Source: Pedobacter namyangjuensis
GTDB taxonomy: Bacteria > Bacteroidota > Bacteroidia > Sphingobacteriales > Sphingobacteriaceae
Direction: 5' to 3'
Assembly: GCF_003313325.1 (NCBI RefSeq)
Contig: NZ_QMHQ01000001.1
Coordinates: 682,001-746,000, forward strand
DNA length: 64,000 nt
A program made the position numbers and the translations under genes. The notes beneath the pieces are model-generated. The model ran no database searches. It was not told where the DNA came from and saw only the letters and a list, made by a program, of their open reading frames with translations. Below, in pieces: positions 16,131 through 25,166 of the stretch. Every line of letters starts with the position of its first letter. Position 1 is the first letter of the stretch.

Positions 16131-18167
16131 ATGAAGTTTAAACTAATATCTGATTACAAACCTACAGGCGACCAGCCTAATGCCATAAAACAACTGGTGC
16201 AGGGTGTAAACGCCGAAGAAAACTACCAAACGCTTTTAGGGGTTACCGGTTCTGGAAAAACTTTTACGGTAGCCAATGTTATTGAGCAAACGCAAAAGCC
16301 AACGCTAATCCTAAGCCATAACAAAACTCTGGCAGCGCAGTTATATGGCGAGTTTAAGCAGTTTTTTCCGGAAAATGCAGTTAACTACTTTGTTTCTTAC
16401 TACGATTATTACCAGCCGGAGGCTTACATGCCAACGACAAATACCTATATAGAAAAAGATTTAAGCATTAACGAAGAGATAGAAAAACTTCGTTTGAGAA
16501 CTACTTCGGCATTAATGTCTGGTAGGCGAGATGTAATTGTGGTTTCTTCCATTTCCTGCATTTACGGTATGGGAAATCCCGAAGATTTTTCGAGATCGGT
16601 TTTCCGCTTTGCGGTTGGAACAAGAATTAGTAGAAATTCTTTTTTGCATAGTTTGGTTGAAATTTTATACGCCAGAACCATAAACGATTTTAAACGTGGA
16701 ACTTTTCGCGTAAAAGGAGATACGGTAGATATTTTTCCGGCTTATTTAGATAATGCCTATCGGATTTCTTTTTTTGGAGATGATATTGAAGAACTTTCCA
16801 TCATTGATCCGATAACGGCTAAAACTATAGAAAAGGTAGAGGATATGGCGGTTTATCCGGCAAATCTTTTTGTAACGCCGAAAGAAAAATTCAACTCTTC
16901 TATTTGGGGCATTCAAGAAGAATTGGAGCTAAGAAAAAATCAGCTGTTAAACGATAAGCAGTTATTGGAGGCAAAGCGTTTGGAAGAAAGGGTAAACTTT
17001 GATATCGAAATGATGAAGGAGTTGGGCTACTGTTCGGGTATCGAGAACTATTCGAGGTTTTTCGATGGTCGTTCGCCTGGTATGCGCCCCTTCTGTTTGC
17101 TCGATTATTTTCCAGACGATTATTTAATGGTGATAGACGAAAGCCACGTTACCGTTCCGCAAATTAGGGCAATGTATGGTGGCGACCGCTCGCGTAAAAT
17201 GAGTTTGGTAGAGTATGGCTTCCGCTTGCCTTCTGCTTTAGATAACAGACCTTTAAATTTCGATGAATTTGAGCGCCTAGCGCCCCAAACTATTTACGTT
17301 AGTGCAACGCCGGCAGATTACGAACTGGAAAAAACAGATGGTGTGGTAATTGAGCAGGTAATTAGGCCTACGGGTTTGTTAGATCCAATAATAGAGGTTA
17401 GGCCAGCAATAAACCAGGTTGATGATTTGCTGGACGAAATTGACAAAACCATAAAAATGGGCGATAGAGTTTTGGTAACAACTTTAACCAAACGTATGGC
17501 TGAGGAGCTAACAAAATACATGGATCGTTTGAACATTAAATGTCGCTACATCCACTCAGAAGTTAAAACTTTAGAGCGAGTAGAAATTTTGCGTGGTTTG
17601 CGTTTGGGCGAGTTTGATGTTTTGGTAGGAATTAACCTTTTGCGTGAAGGCTTAGATTTGCCAGAGGTGAGTTTAGTAGCAATTTTAGATGCAGATAAAG
17701 AAGGCTTTTTGCGTTCAGACAGAGCGCTGATACAAACTATCGGTCGTGCAGCCCGTAACGATAGGGGTAGAGTTATCATGTATGCAGATGATATGACCGA
17801 ATCTATGGAACGTACTATTGATGAAACCAATAGGCGAAGAGAAAAACAAATTGCCTATAACTTGGAACATGGCATTACGCCAAAAACAGTGGGCAAAACC
17901 CGCGAAGAGATTATAGAGCAAAGCTCGGTGCTAGATTTTAGCGAAAGTAGTGCACGTAAAAAGGCTTATGTAGAAATTGATGAGGTTAGTATAGCTGCAG
18001 ATCCGGTTGTACAATATATGACCAAGCCAGAAATGCAAAAAGCCATAGACAAAACGCGTAAGGAAATGCAGAAAGCAGCTAAGGAGATGGATTTCTTAAT
18101 GGCAGCCAGAATGCGTGATGAGATGTTTGCGTTAGAAAAAGTATTTGCAGAAAGATTCGAAAAATAA
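16131..18167 (+). CDS. uvrB: excinuclease ABC subunit UvrB
   Basis: 678 residues, full length. Walker A is GVTGSGKT (about 37-44); the damage-probing beta-hairpin region is YYDYYQPEAYMPTTNTY (about 91-107); motif II is VIDESHVTVPQ; motif VI is ALIQTIGRAARN. A C-terminal UVR domain (about 633-668, MDFLMAARMRDEMFALEK) binds UvrC. It is the helicase-like damage-verification subunit of nucleotide-excision repair. Monocistronic by context, 43 bp before a DUF3472 gene. Confidence 0.98.
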   Translation: MKFKLISDYKPTGDQPNAIKQLVQGVNAEENYQTLLGVTGSGKTFTVANVIEQTQKPTLILSHNKTLAAQLYGEFKQFFPENAVNYFVSYYDYYQPEAYMPTTNTYIEKDLSINEEIEKLRLRTTSALMSGRRDVIVVSSISCIYGMGNPEDFSRSVFRFAVGTRISRNSFLHSLVEILYARTINDFKRGTFRVKGDTVDIFPAYLDNAYRISFFGDDIEELSIIDPITAKTIEKVEDMAVYPANLFVTPKEKFNSSIWGIQEELELRKNQLLNDKQLLEAKRLEERVNFDIEMMKELGYCSGIENYSRFFDGRSPGMRPFCLLDYFPDDYLMVIDESHVTVPQIRAMYGGDRSRKMSLVEYGFRLPSALDNRPLNFDEFERLAPQTIYVSATPADYELEKTDGVVIEQVIRPTGLLDPIIEVRPAINQVDDLLDEIDKTIKMGDRVLVTTLTKRMAEELTKYMDRLNIKCRYIHSEVKTLERVEILRGLRLGEFDVLVGINLLREGLDLPEVSLVAILDADKEGFLRSDRALIQTIGRAARNDRGRVIMYADDMTESMERTIDETNRRREKQIAYNLEHGITPKTVGKTREEIIEQSSVLDFSESSARKKAYVEIDEVSIAADPVVQYMTKPEMQKAIDKTRKEMQKAAKEMDFLMAARMRDEMFALEKVFAERFEK

Positions 18168-18210
18168 TAAATTTCAGTCTCAGCTTATCTAAGACTCTAA
18201 TATTAAAACA

Positions 18211-19548
18211 ATGCGTTACCAATTATTCCTTTTCCTAATTTTAATTTCCTTAACAAAATTAGCTTTTGCGCAGGGCGATAAATCCATTTTATTGCCATTG
18301 GCAGGAAATGCCTATGCAAGCGGTGGCGCCGAAAAAACGGTAACAGAAAATGGTATAGAAAACTGGAAGGATAACAAAACTTCGTACAAGGCCTATGTTA
18401 GGTTAGCTAAAACGGGTACCCTTACTCTAAAAATAAAAGAAGCGAGTAAAATTGTGGGCGACAATCTAATAAGTTTCGGTATTAATAAACGCGTAAAAAT
18501 ATTAAAGCTGGCACAGGGTGATGATTATACGAAGGCATTGGGCGAATGGGAAATTACCGACACCGGATATGTGGCCATCGAAATTAAGGGACTAAGTGCA
18601 TCTTCTGGTCAATTCCCCAATATCACTAGTTTGCAACTTGGTGGTACGGCAATTAATGATAAAACTTCTTACGTTAAAAATAACGAGGGTAACTTTTTTT
18701 ATTGGGGCAGAAGAGGTCCATCTGTACATTTGAACTACGAAATTCCGAAGGATGTAGAAGCAGAATGGTTTTATAATGAAATTACTGTTCCAACTGGCGA
18801 AGATGTTGTTGGCTCAGACTATATGGCAAACGGTTTTGCAGAAGGCTATTTCGGTATTCAGGTTAACTCTGCTACAGAGCGAAGGATTTTATTTTCTGTT
18901 TGGAGCCCCTTTACTACAGATGATCCAAAAAGCATTCCCGAAAGCGATAAGATAAAGTTGTTGAAGAAAGGAACAGATGTTTACACAGGGGAGTTTGGCA
19001 ACGAAGGTTCGGGAGGCCAAAGCTATTTGAAATATAATTGGAAAGCGGGAAATACCTATAAGTTTTTGCTTCATGCTAAGCCCGGAACTCCAAGTTTAAA
19101 GCCTGAAAAAGCTGACGGAACAGTGGATGTTGTTTACACTCAAGATAGTACCACAACCTACACAGCGTACTTTTTTGCGCCAGAATTGAATCAATGGAAG
19201 TTGATTGCCTCTTTTAAAAGGCCTAAAACGCAGACTTATATTAAAAGGCCTCATTCCTTTTTAGAGAATTTTATCCCCGAAATGGGAGATAAAAAGAGAA
19301 AGGTTCTGTTTGGCAACCAATGGATTTGCGATAGCAAAGGAAATTGGACGGAATTAGACAAAGCTAGCTTTACGATTGACAATACTGGGCGAGTAAATTA
19401 CAGGAAAGATTATGCAGGCGGTTTAGATGGTAAAAATTTCTTTCTACAGAATTGCGGTTTTTTCAACAATTTTACGCCAGCCAAATCGGTATTTACAAAG
19501 CCAAAAACTAACAATAAACCAATAATAGATTTTAGAAAATTAAATTAG
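18211..19548 (+). CDS. secreted DUF3472 protein with N-terminal DUF5077 domain
   Basis: 445 residues. Signal peptide MRYQLFLFLILISLTKLAFA then Q. A DUF5077 carbohydrate-binding-like beta-sandwich spans about 24-140 (LPLAGNAYASGGAEKTV). A DUF3472 region follows (about 150-440: FFYWGRRGPSVHLNY, WSPFTTDDP, GNQWICDSKGNWTEL). Both families are common in extracytoplasmic Bacteroidota proteins of unknown activity. Located in the periplasm or at the surface by its signal. No polysaccharide utilisation genes are adjacent. Confidence 0.85.
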   Translation: MRYQLFLFLILISLTKLAFAQGDKSILLPLAGNAYASGGAEKTVTENGIENWKDNKTSYKAYVRLAKTGTLTLKIKEASKIVGDNLISFGINKRVKILKLAQGDDYTKALGEWEITDTGYVAIEIKGLSASSGQFPNITSLQLGGTAINDKTSYVKNNEGNFFYWGRRGPSVHLNYEIPKDVEAEWFYNEITVPTGEDVVGSDYMANGFAEGYFGIQVNSATERRILFSVWSPFTTDDPKSIPESDKIKLLKKGTDVYTGEFGNEGSGGQSYLKYNWKAGNTYKFLLHAKPGTPSLKPEKADGTVDVVYTQDSTTTYTAYFFAPELNQWKLIASFKRPKTQTYIKRPHSFLENFIPEMGDKKRKVLFGNQWICDSKGNWTELDKASFTIDNTGRVNYRKDYAGGLDGKNFFLQNCGFFNNFTPAKSVFTKPKTNNKPIIDFRKLN

Positions 19549-19579
19549 CTATTCCATTCTTTATCCTTTTAGGAGAGAG

Positions 19580-19801
19580 ATGCCGAAGGCAAAGAGAGGT
19601 ATGCAAGGACAAAACAGAGCGGATATTTATCCCGGATTAGAAGTGGGAATTATTTTAAAGAAAGACCAGAGAAACGGAACAGTTACTTATGGTATCGTTG
19701 AGAAACTGTTAACCTCATCGGCTTATCATTCTAGAGGGATAAAAGTACGCTTGGATGATGGGCAAGTTGGTAGGGTTTGCGAGATTGTAGAAGAGGATTA
19801 A
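19580..19801 (+). CDS. YwbE family protein
   Basis: 73 residues. The sequence NRADIYPGLEVGIILKKDQRNG and the tail GIKVRLDDGQVGRVCEIV match the small YwbE family throughout, with a KOW/SH3-like beta character. Function is unknown; the family is widespread in Firmicutes and Bacteroidota. A GGAGAGAG stretch precedes the ATG, one of few purine-rich leaders in the window. Confidence 0.88.
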   Translation: MPKAKRGMQGQNRADIYPGLEVGIILKKDQRNGTVTYGIVEKLLTSSAYHSRGIKVRLDDGQVGRVCEIVEED

Positions 19802-19945
19802 TAATAAAATAAACACTAAAAACTTCATTTATAATAGCTTAATTTAGTTCATTCGAGTTAGTTTAAATGAAACAAATACTTGGTCTAATTGTAATTAGAA
19901 TGCAATTATCTTTTTAAAAAGTAACAAAAAGTTAATTGGCTCGTC

Positions 19946-19953
19946 TATATTTG
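19946..19953 (+). promoter_or_regulatory. TAnnTTTG promoter box upstream of the DUF4834 gene
   Basis: TATATTTG is an exact -7 consensus, 19 bp before the ATG at 19973. The flanks are AT-rich. No convincing -33 element at the usual spacing was found. Confidence 0.5.
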
Positions 19954-19972
19954 TGTTAATTAAAATATAAAA

Positions 19973-20236
19973 ATGCCTTACTTTTTAAAATTCCTCATTA
20001 TCTCTATTTTGGTTTTTTGGGCTATTAGAGCGTTAATCAGGCTTATTTTTCCGGTTATGCTTAAAAAAGCATTTAGCAATATGCAAAACCAAACCGGCGG
20101 TCAGCAATACCAGCACCAACAACAAAGATCTTCAAAACCTGAAGGTTCGATTTCTATAGATTACATGCCTAAAAAAGAGAAAAAAGGCAATGCCGATAAA
20201 TTGGGCGATTTCGTAGACTATGAGGAGGTGAAATAG
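19973..20236 (+). CDS. DUF4834 family small membrane protein
   Basis: 87 residues. One N-terminal transmembrane helix (about 4-28), then a Gln-rich segment (NQTGGQQYQHQQQ) and a conserved C-terminal IDYMPKKEKKGNADKLGDFVDYEEVK-like tail typical of DUF4834 proteins in Bacteroidota. Function unknown. It stands alone between ywbE and yfhO with its own promoter box. The next gene upstream of which it might be part is yfhO, 362 bp away. Confidence 0.8.
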   Translation: MPYFLKFLIISILVFWAIRALIRLIFPVMLKKAFSNMQNQTGGQQYQHQQQRSSKPEGSISIDYMPKKEKKGNADKLGDFVDYEEVK

Positions 20237-20598
20237 GTATTTAGTAATTAGATATTAGTATTTAGAGCTTGAACATTTGATACTTAATATTATCCCAAAC
20301 TTTCTAATACTAAGTACTAACATCCAATAGCTATTTCATTTAAATCTATCGTTTGGTGTCCTCAACTGCCGAAACAAATTTCTCACGCTGATTTTGCAGA
20401 CCTTTCTTGTTTTCTAAACTGCCGATCCTCGCTGAACTCAATCTGTGTACATCAGCGTATCTTTAGATCTTCGCATATCTGTTAGAAAACAATCAATATT
20501 ACCTCTTAATAAATCAATCTCCTATATCCTTCATACTAAACACTAAAACTCGAAAAATTTTCTATTTTTGGGCTCAGATTAATTTTAATACAGCCTAA
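20237..20598. other. gene-free gap upstream of yfhO
   Basis: No gene seen on either strand. The sequence is AT-rich with repeated TTAGTA/TACTAA words at 20240-20330 and 20530-20548. A CTGAACTCAATCTGTGTACATCAGCG fragment resembles the dispersed CTGTGT-ATC-GTGG text near 9990 and 24830. The promoter box for yfhO is at its right end. Confidence 0.5.
20573..20580 (+). promoter_or_regulatory. TAnnTTTG promoter box upstream of yfhO
   Basis: TATTTTTG, an exact -7 consensus, ends 18 bp before the yfhO ATG. The ACTAAA-rich leader lies just upstream. Confidence 0.5.
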
Positions 20599-23094
20599 AT
20601 GAACAATTGGTTTAATAAAAATGGCATTCACGTAGCCATCGTTGCAATATTTGTAGTTATTTGTTTCGTGTATTTCAGTCCTGTTTTGCAGGGTAAAGCA
20701 CCGGCTCAGAGTGATGTTATTCAGTCTAAAGCCATGCAAAAAGAAATCATGGAGTACAAAGAGAAAGATGGCAAAGGCCCACTTTGGACTAACCAAATGT
20801 TCGGTGGTATGCCTGCTTACCAAATCTGGGTACAATATGCCAATAACGGTGCTACTTACGGAATTGCCCTAATTACAAAGGCTTTGCCACAACCCGTAGG
20901 CACGGTTCTTTTACTGCTAGTGGGCTCTTACTTTTTGTTCATCGTTTTACGAATTAACCCTTGGTTGGCGGCTGCGGGTGCTATTGCATTTTCATTTACC
21001 ACCTATAATTTTGTGCTCATAGCAACAGGGCATAGCAATAAAGCGTTGGCAATCGGTTTTTTTGCACCAATTATTGCAGGTATAATTTTAACCTTAAGAG
21101 GTAAACTGTTGTTAGGCGCAAGTTTAACGGCCCTGTTTTTAGCTTTAGAAATCAGGTCTAACCACATTCAAATGACCTACTACCTGTTTATTTGTATCCT
21201 TATTTTTATGGGGATAGAACTTTATCAGGCTTATAAAAATAAAACACTGCCGGCTTTGGGCAAAGCTGTTGCTTATCTGGCAGGCGCTGCGGTTTTAGCT
21301 TTGATGGTAAATGCAAGTTTACTATGGACAACCTCAGAATATGCTGGCGAAACCAATAGGGGTAAATCAAACCTAACAAACGACCAAGGCAAAAAAGAGG
21401 GCATGACAAAAGATTATGCTTACAATTGGAGCCAAGGTGTTGGAGAGAGTTTTACATTCTTAATCCCAGACCTATATGGAGGTGCAACCAGTATTGATGA
21501 GTTAGTTAAGCCAGAAAGTAATATGTATAAAGCTGTTGCTAGTGTAACTGGTGGCGATCCTGAACAAACTATACAGGCAATTCAAAGCTTGGGCTCACAG
21601 TTAAATATGCAACAGTATTGGGGCGAAAAACCTGGAACTTCTGGCGGTTATTATTTTGGAGCAATTGTATGTTTCCTTTTTGTGTTCGGCTTATTCATCG
21701 TTCGTAGTCGTTTAAAATGGTGGATTTTAGCTACAACAGTACTTTTCGTGCTATTGTCATTCGGTAAGAACTTTCCGTTTGTATCAGACTTATTTTATAA
21801 CTATTTCCCACTTTACAATAAATTTAGAGCAGTAGAATCTATTTTAGCCGTTGTAGGTTTAATGGTTCCGCTTTTAGCATTCTTAGCCGTTAAAGAGGCG
21901 CAAGAAGGTAACATCGACCAAAAAGTTTTAATTAAAAAATTAACCTGGTCGGCGGGCATAACAGGTGGTTTTTCTTTGTTGGTGGCCATTTTGCCAACTG
22001 TATTTTTCAGTTTCAAAACTTCAAACCACAGCGATATAGTTCAGGCTTTAACGCAAAGTGTAGGAAACGATGCAACTATTGCACAAAAAATTGCCAATGC
22101 ATTAATTAAAGATCGCGTTGCTATTGCAAGAGAAGACGCTATTCGCTCATTCCTATTTATTTTAGTTGCTTTTGGTATCGTTTGGGCATTCATCACCAAA
22201 AAACTAAACATGCAATTAGCATTTGGTTTGTTGGCTTTAGCCGTGCTGATAGATATGTGGCAAGTAGATCGTCGTTATTTAAACAACAAAAACTTCGAGA
22301 GTAAATCTACGTTGGCAAACTACTTCCAGCCAAGAGATGTAGACACTTTTATTACATCAGACAAAGATCCGAACTTTAGAGTTTACGATCAGACCGTAAA
22401 TACTTTTAGCGATGCTAGCGTAACTTCTTTCCATAAAACTATTGGTGGCTACCACGCAGCAAAGCTGAAAAGATTTGATGAGTTAATTCAAAATCAATTC
22501 GGACAGAGCGTTAATCAAGATGTGTTGGATATGCTTAACGCTAAATATTTCATCACCAGAGATCCTCAAAATGGTTCTTACAAAATGCAACGTAACGCAA
22601 CCGCTTTAGGTAACGCATGGCTGGTTAAAGGTGTCGCTTTTGTTAAAAATGCAGACGAGGAAATGAAAGCCATTAGCAGCTTCGACCCGAAATTGGAAGT
22701 GGTGGTTGACGAGCGTTACAAAAGCGCAATTGATACCACACGCTTAGGTGCCGATCCATCTGCCTTTATTAAAATGGAAAGCTATCACCCAGACCATATT
22801 ACTTATAGTTACAGTGCGCCAAGAGATGTAATTGCGGTTTTCTCTGAAATTTATTACGACAAAGGTTGGAATATGTACATCGACGGTAAAGAGAAACCGT
22901 ACTTTAGAGGAAACTATGTGTTAAGAGCGGCGCAATTAGAAGCTGGTAACCACAAAGTGGAATTTAAATTCGAACCTACATCTTATTACACTGGAGAGAA
23001 AATCTCATTAGCAGGTTCTATATTATTAGTACTTTTCTTAGGCTTAGGTTTTTATACAGATAATAAACAAAAAACAAAACCAGCTAAAGTTTAG
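20599..23094 (+). CDS. YfhO family integral membrane protein
   Basis: 831 residues with about a dozen hydrophobic helices through residue 560, then an extracytoplasmic domain (about 570-795: RDVDTFITSDKDPNFRVYDQ, FSEIYYDKGWNMYIDGK) and a final helix. The layout matches the YfhO/GT-C-like family, which in Firmicutes glycosylates lipoteichoic acid; in Bacteroidota the acceptor is not known. An N-terminal loop with QSDVIQSKAMQKEI follows helix 1, where GT-C enzymes carry acidic catalytic residues. A strong terminator follows. Confidence 0.85.
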   Translation: MNNWFNKNGIHVAIVAIFVVICFVYFSPVLQGKAPAQSDVIQSKAMQKEIMEYKEKDGKGPLWTNQMFGGMPAYQIWVQYANNGATYGIALITKALPQPVGTVLLLLVGSYFLFIVLRINPWLAAAGAIAFSFTTYNFVLIATGHSNKALAIGFFAPIIAGIILTLRGKLLLGASLTALFLALEIRSNHIQMTYYLFICILIFMGIELYQAYKNKTLPALGKAVAYLAGAAVLALMVNASLLWTTSEYAGETNRGKSNLTNDQGKKEGMTKDYAYNWSQGVGESFTFLIPDLYGGATSIDELVKPESNMYKAVASVTGGDPEQTIQAIQSLGSQLNMQQYWGEKPGTSGGYYFGAIVCFLFVFGLFIVRSRLKWWILATTVLFVLLSFGKNFPFVSDLFYNYFPLYNKFRAVESILAVVGLMVPLLAFLAVKEAQEGNIDQKVLIKKLTWSAGITGGFSLLVAILPTVFFSFKTSNHSDIVQALTQSVGNDATIAQKIANALIKDRVAIAREDAIRSFLFILVAFGIVWAFITKKLNMQLAFGLLALAVLIDMWQVDRRYLNNKNFESKSTLANYFQPRDVDTFITSDKDPNFRVYDQTVNTFSDASVTSFHKTIGGYHAAKLKRFDELIQNQFGQSVNQDVLDMLNAKYFITRDPQNGSYKMQRNATALGNAWLVKGVAFVKNADEEMKAISSFDPKLEVVVDERYKSAIDTTRLGADPSAFIKMESYHPDHITYSYSAPRDVIAVFSEIYYDKGWNMYIDGKEKPYFRGNYVLRAAQLEAGNHKVEFKFEPTSYYTGEKISLAGSILLVLFLGLGFYTDNKQKTKPAKV

Positions 23095-23116
23095 CAATAA
23101 CCAAGATCTTTTAACC

Positions 23117-23147
23117 ATCCCGTAAGGTAAAACTTGCGGGATTTTTT
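23117..23147 (+). terminator. rho-independent terminator after yfhO
   Basis: ATCCCGTAAG (23117-23126) pairs with CTTGCGGGAT (23133-23142), one G-T pair, across a 6-nt GTAAAA loop. It is followed by a run of T (23142-23147). It lies 23 bp after the yfhO stop. Confidence 0.85.
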
Positions 23148-23447
23148 GTTTTAGTTGAAAAATAACCAAACGGGAGTGCTGAATAATGACTTCGTTTTTT
23201 TGGTTGAGCCATAGCAGTAAAATCTTAGGTTCTATTTTAAAATCGACGTTGGCTGGTACAGTTTGCAGTATTCGGGCCGAAGTGGTTTCATTGTAGCATC
23301 AGGCATCTCGACTCTCGGGAATAGTTTTTGGTTTTTTTTAACATTAAATATACTCCAAACGAACTTTAAAACTTGTTATTCTGAAGCTTTATCATTATCA
23401 TTAAGAAAAATTAACACTCTTCATCATGAAAAAAATTCTCTCTTGCT

Positions 23448-23975
23448 ATGCTTCTGCTTTTCGTCAATTCTTGTAAAAAGGAGCTTTACGTTAAGGAAGA
23501 AATCGATCCTGCTCAAAGAGCAAAAATTAGCGAATATCTGAAATCACCAAAAATTCAGACCATTTCCTTTAACGGCTTTAGCAAAAACGTAAATATGGCA
23601 TCCTTGGGTAATCTTAAAGAAGTGATGCTTAATTCCGAAAATGTTTCGAAAGGTAAGTTAATGGCTGTTGGACAAAATGCGAGCACAAAACCCAGATATA
23701 AGGTTAATATAGACGCTTATTCTCGCTATTATATCAAAATGGGTTATTATGGCTATCCAATAGATAAAATAGAAAGCGTTGCTCAACCCCAACCTACATT
23801 AGCTCAGCAACACCATGAGTTCATGGCTATGAATATAGAAATAATAAAAAATGGTTTAAAAAGTTTCTCGTTGGCTAACAACTCAAATCACAGCAATTTT
23901 AATGCAGACAGGTTTGAAGCTCTTGCATATCAACGACTGGAACTCACCTCTTATTTACCTCAATACCGTTTGTAA
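23448..23975 (+). CDS. hypothetical lipoprotein, apparently frameshifted
   Basis: 175 codons from an ATG at 23448. The N-terminus MLLLFVNSCKKE has a lipobox (FVNSC) but no charged n-region. An ATG at 23426 followed by seven A residues is out of frame by one. Removing one A would give MKKFSLAMLLLFVNSC, an ideal lipoprotein signal, so the first frame break is probably in this homopolymer. Near the end, the +1 frame continues plausible coding (INDWNSPLIYLNTVC, KDANGNVI to about 24061), suggesting a second break before 23975. No family recognised. It is probably a pseudogene or contains sequence errors. Confidence 0.5.
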   Translation: MLLLFVNSCKKELYVKEEIDPAQRAKISEYLKSPKIQTISFNGFSKNVNMASLGNLKEVMLNSENVSKGKLMAVGQNASTKPRYKVNIDAYSRYYIKMGYYGYPIDKIESVAQPQPTLAQQHHEFMAMNIEIIKNGLKSFSLANNSNHSNFNADRFEALAYQRLELTSYLPQYRL

Positions 23976-24096
23976 GGATGCTAACGGGAACGTAATCATG
24001 GTGAATACTCCGGTGGAAACTACCCATTATCGCAGGTACATAACAACAAGGCGGGCGATTTGATGGTTAATAGCAATATTCCTTGCAATCAAAATT

Positions 24097-24555
24097 ATGA
24101 AAAAAAATTTACTTATAGTTTTAGCTTTGTTATTACTATCAAAACTAAATGCGCAGGAACAAAAAGCAGATACAATTTACATTAGAACAAATATTGAAAA
24201 TGTAGGCAGTAAATTTCATTCAACGTTTGAAAATCAATACAACATTAACTTTTTTTTTAACGTTAATTGGGAACTTCATGGCTTCAAACGAGATGCAATT
24301 TCTTTCATTTACCAATCTCCAAAAAAGAGTGGGACAAATGAATGGTCTATTTTTATTAAAGATGATAAAGAATTTTTGCTTTACAGGAATTATTATACGC
24401 TAGAGCAGTTTACAATGAGATTAAAGAATCCAGAATTCTTCCAATTAATTTTTCTCAATAAGGTTCAGATTATTATGCTTTACGGAGCTAAGTGCTCAAC
24501 TAAGGTTGAGTTGTATCCTGTAAAAGTAAGTACCGATCTTTCTAGTGAGGGATAG
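24097..24555 (+). CDS. hypothetical secreted protein
   Basis: 152 residues with a clear signal peptide (MKKNLLIVLALLLLSKLNA then Q), hence exported. The mature part is rich in Phe, Asn and Lys (TIYIRTNIENVGSKFHSTF, NINFFFNVNWEL) and has one Cys (KCSTKVELYP). I recognise no family. It follows the frameshifted lipoprotein gene, and both are flanked by repeat-rich gene-free DNA, so this may be a small degenerating insertion in the core genome. Confidence 0.6.
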   Translation: MKKNLLIVLALLLLSKLNAQEQKADTIYIRTNIENVGSKFHSTFENQYNINFFFNVNWELHGFKRDAISFIYQSPKKSGTNEWSIFIKDDKEFLLYRNYYTLEQFTMRLKNPEFFQLIFLNKVQIIMLYGAKCSTKVELYPVKVSTDLSSEG

Positions 24556-24727
24556 CTATTATATCAAGCATAGTTAAATTAAGTTAGACGATAAAATCAT
24601 GAAAAACAATCTGTTATAGATTTTGGCATAGCGCATCTCAAATTTAAAGATATCGGCGAAAACCATTTATTCGAATACGACTGTTAGTGGATACACAGGT
24701 ACAAAATGTCCGTAGTATATTTTATTT

Positions 24728-24873
24728 GTGTCAGCGGTTTAAGGCAGTAGTAAGGTCGGCGCTTATCAGTTTGGGCTTTTTTCTCTCGTAAATTTACGCA
24801 GAAAAGGAGCGCAAATTTTTTGGATCAGCGTGTGTCAGCGGTTTAAGTCAGTAGTAAGGTCGGCGCTTATCAG
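24728..24873. repeat. pair of 42-bp direct repeats, 104 bp apart
   Basis: GTGTCAGCGGTTTAAGGCAG... (24728-24769) and GTGTCAGCGGTTTAAGTCAG... (24832-24873) differ at one position. Both end in GGTCGGCGCTTATCAG. The DNA between contains a further half-related ACGCAGAAAAGGAGCGCAAATTTTTTGGATCAGCG segment. The rest of the 24556-25049 gap holds no supported gene. Confidence 0.75.
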
Positions 24874-25049
24874 CGTAAGACATCACACGATACACTTAAA
24901 CTATTAATAAAAGCGGATTTAAAATCCACCTTTGAGCATAAAAAACAGCAATGCATTTTCTTTTTATCCCAGGGAAATAATTTAATAATAATGCTTTAAC
25001 CTACTGTTAATCTATACTTTGCAAATTTGTAATAGTTTAATTGTTTCAA

Positions 25050-25142
25050 ATGACTGAATTAATCCTGATTGCCTGTTTAGTTGCACTGATAGCACTCTTT
25101 TTTAGTCCGTACGATTTAAAAGTGGATGAGGAGGAGGACTAA
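25050..25142 (+). CDS. 30-residue putative membrane microprotein
   Basis: ATG at 25050 to TAA at 25142. The peptide starts MTELILIACLVALIALFFSP, one hydrophobic helix, and ends with the acidic tail DLKVDEEED. A promoter-like TATACTTTG lies about 35 bp upstream. The stop is 24 bp before the phosphoesterase start, so it may be the first gene of that operon. No family is recognised. The helix-plus-acidic-tail layout is unlikely in random DNA but coding is unproven. Confidence 0.45.
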   Translation: MTELILIACLVALIALFFSPYDLKVDEEED

Positions 25143-25166
25143 GTTTTTGAGATTAGATTAAAACCT

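Noticed and set aside
23263-23541. 92-codon frame upstream of the lipoprotein
   Set aside because: It overlaps the lipoprotein in another phase and lacks a sensible composition; better explained as shadow.
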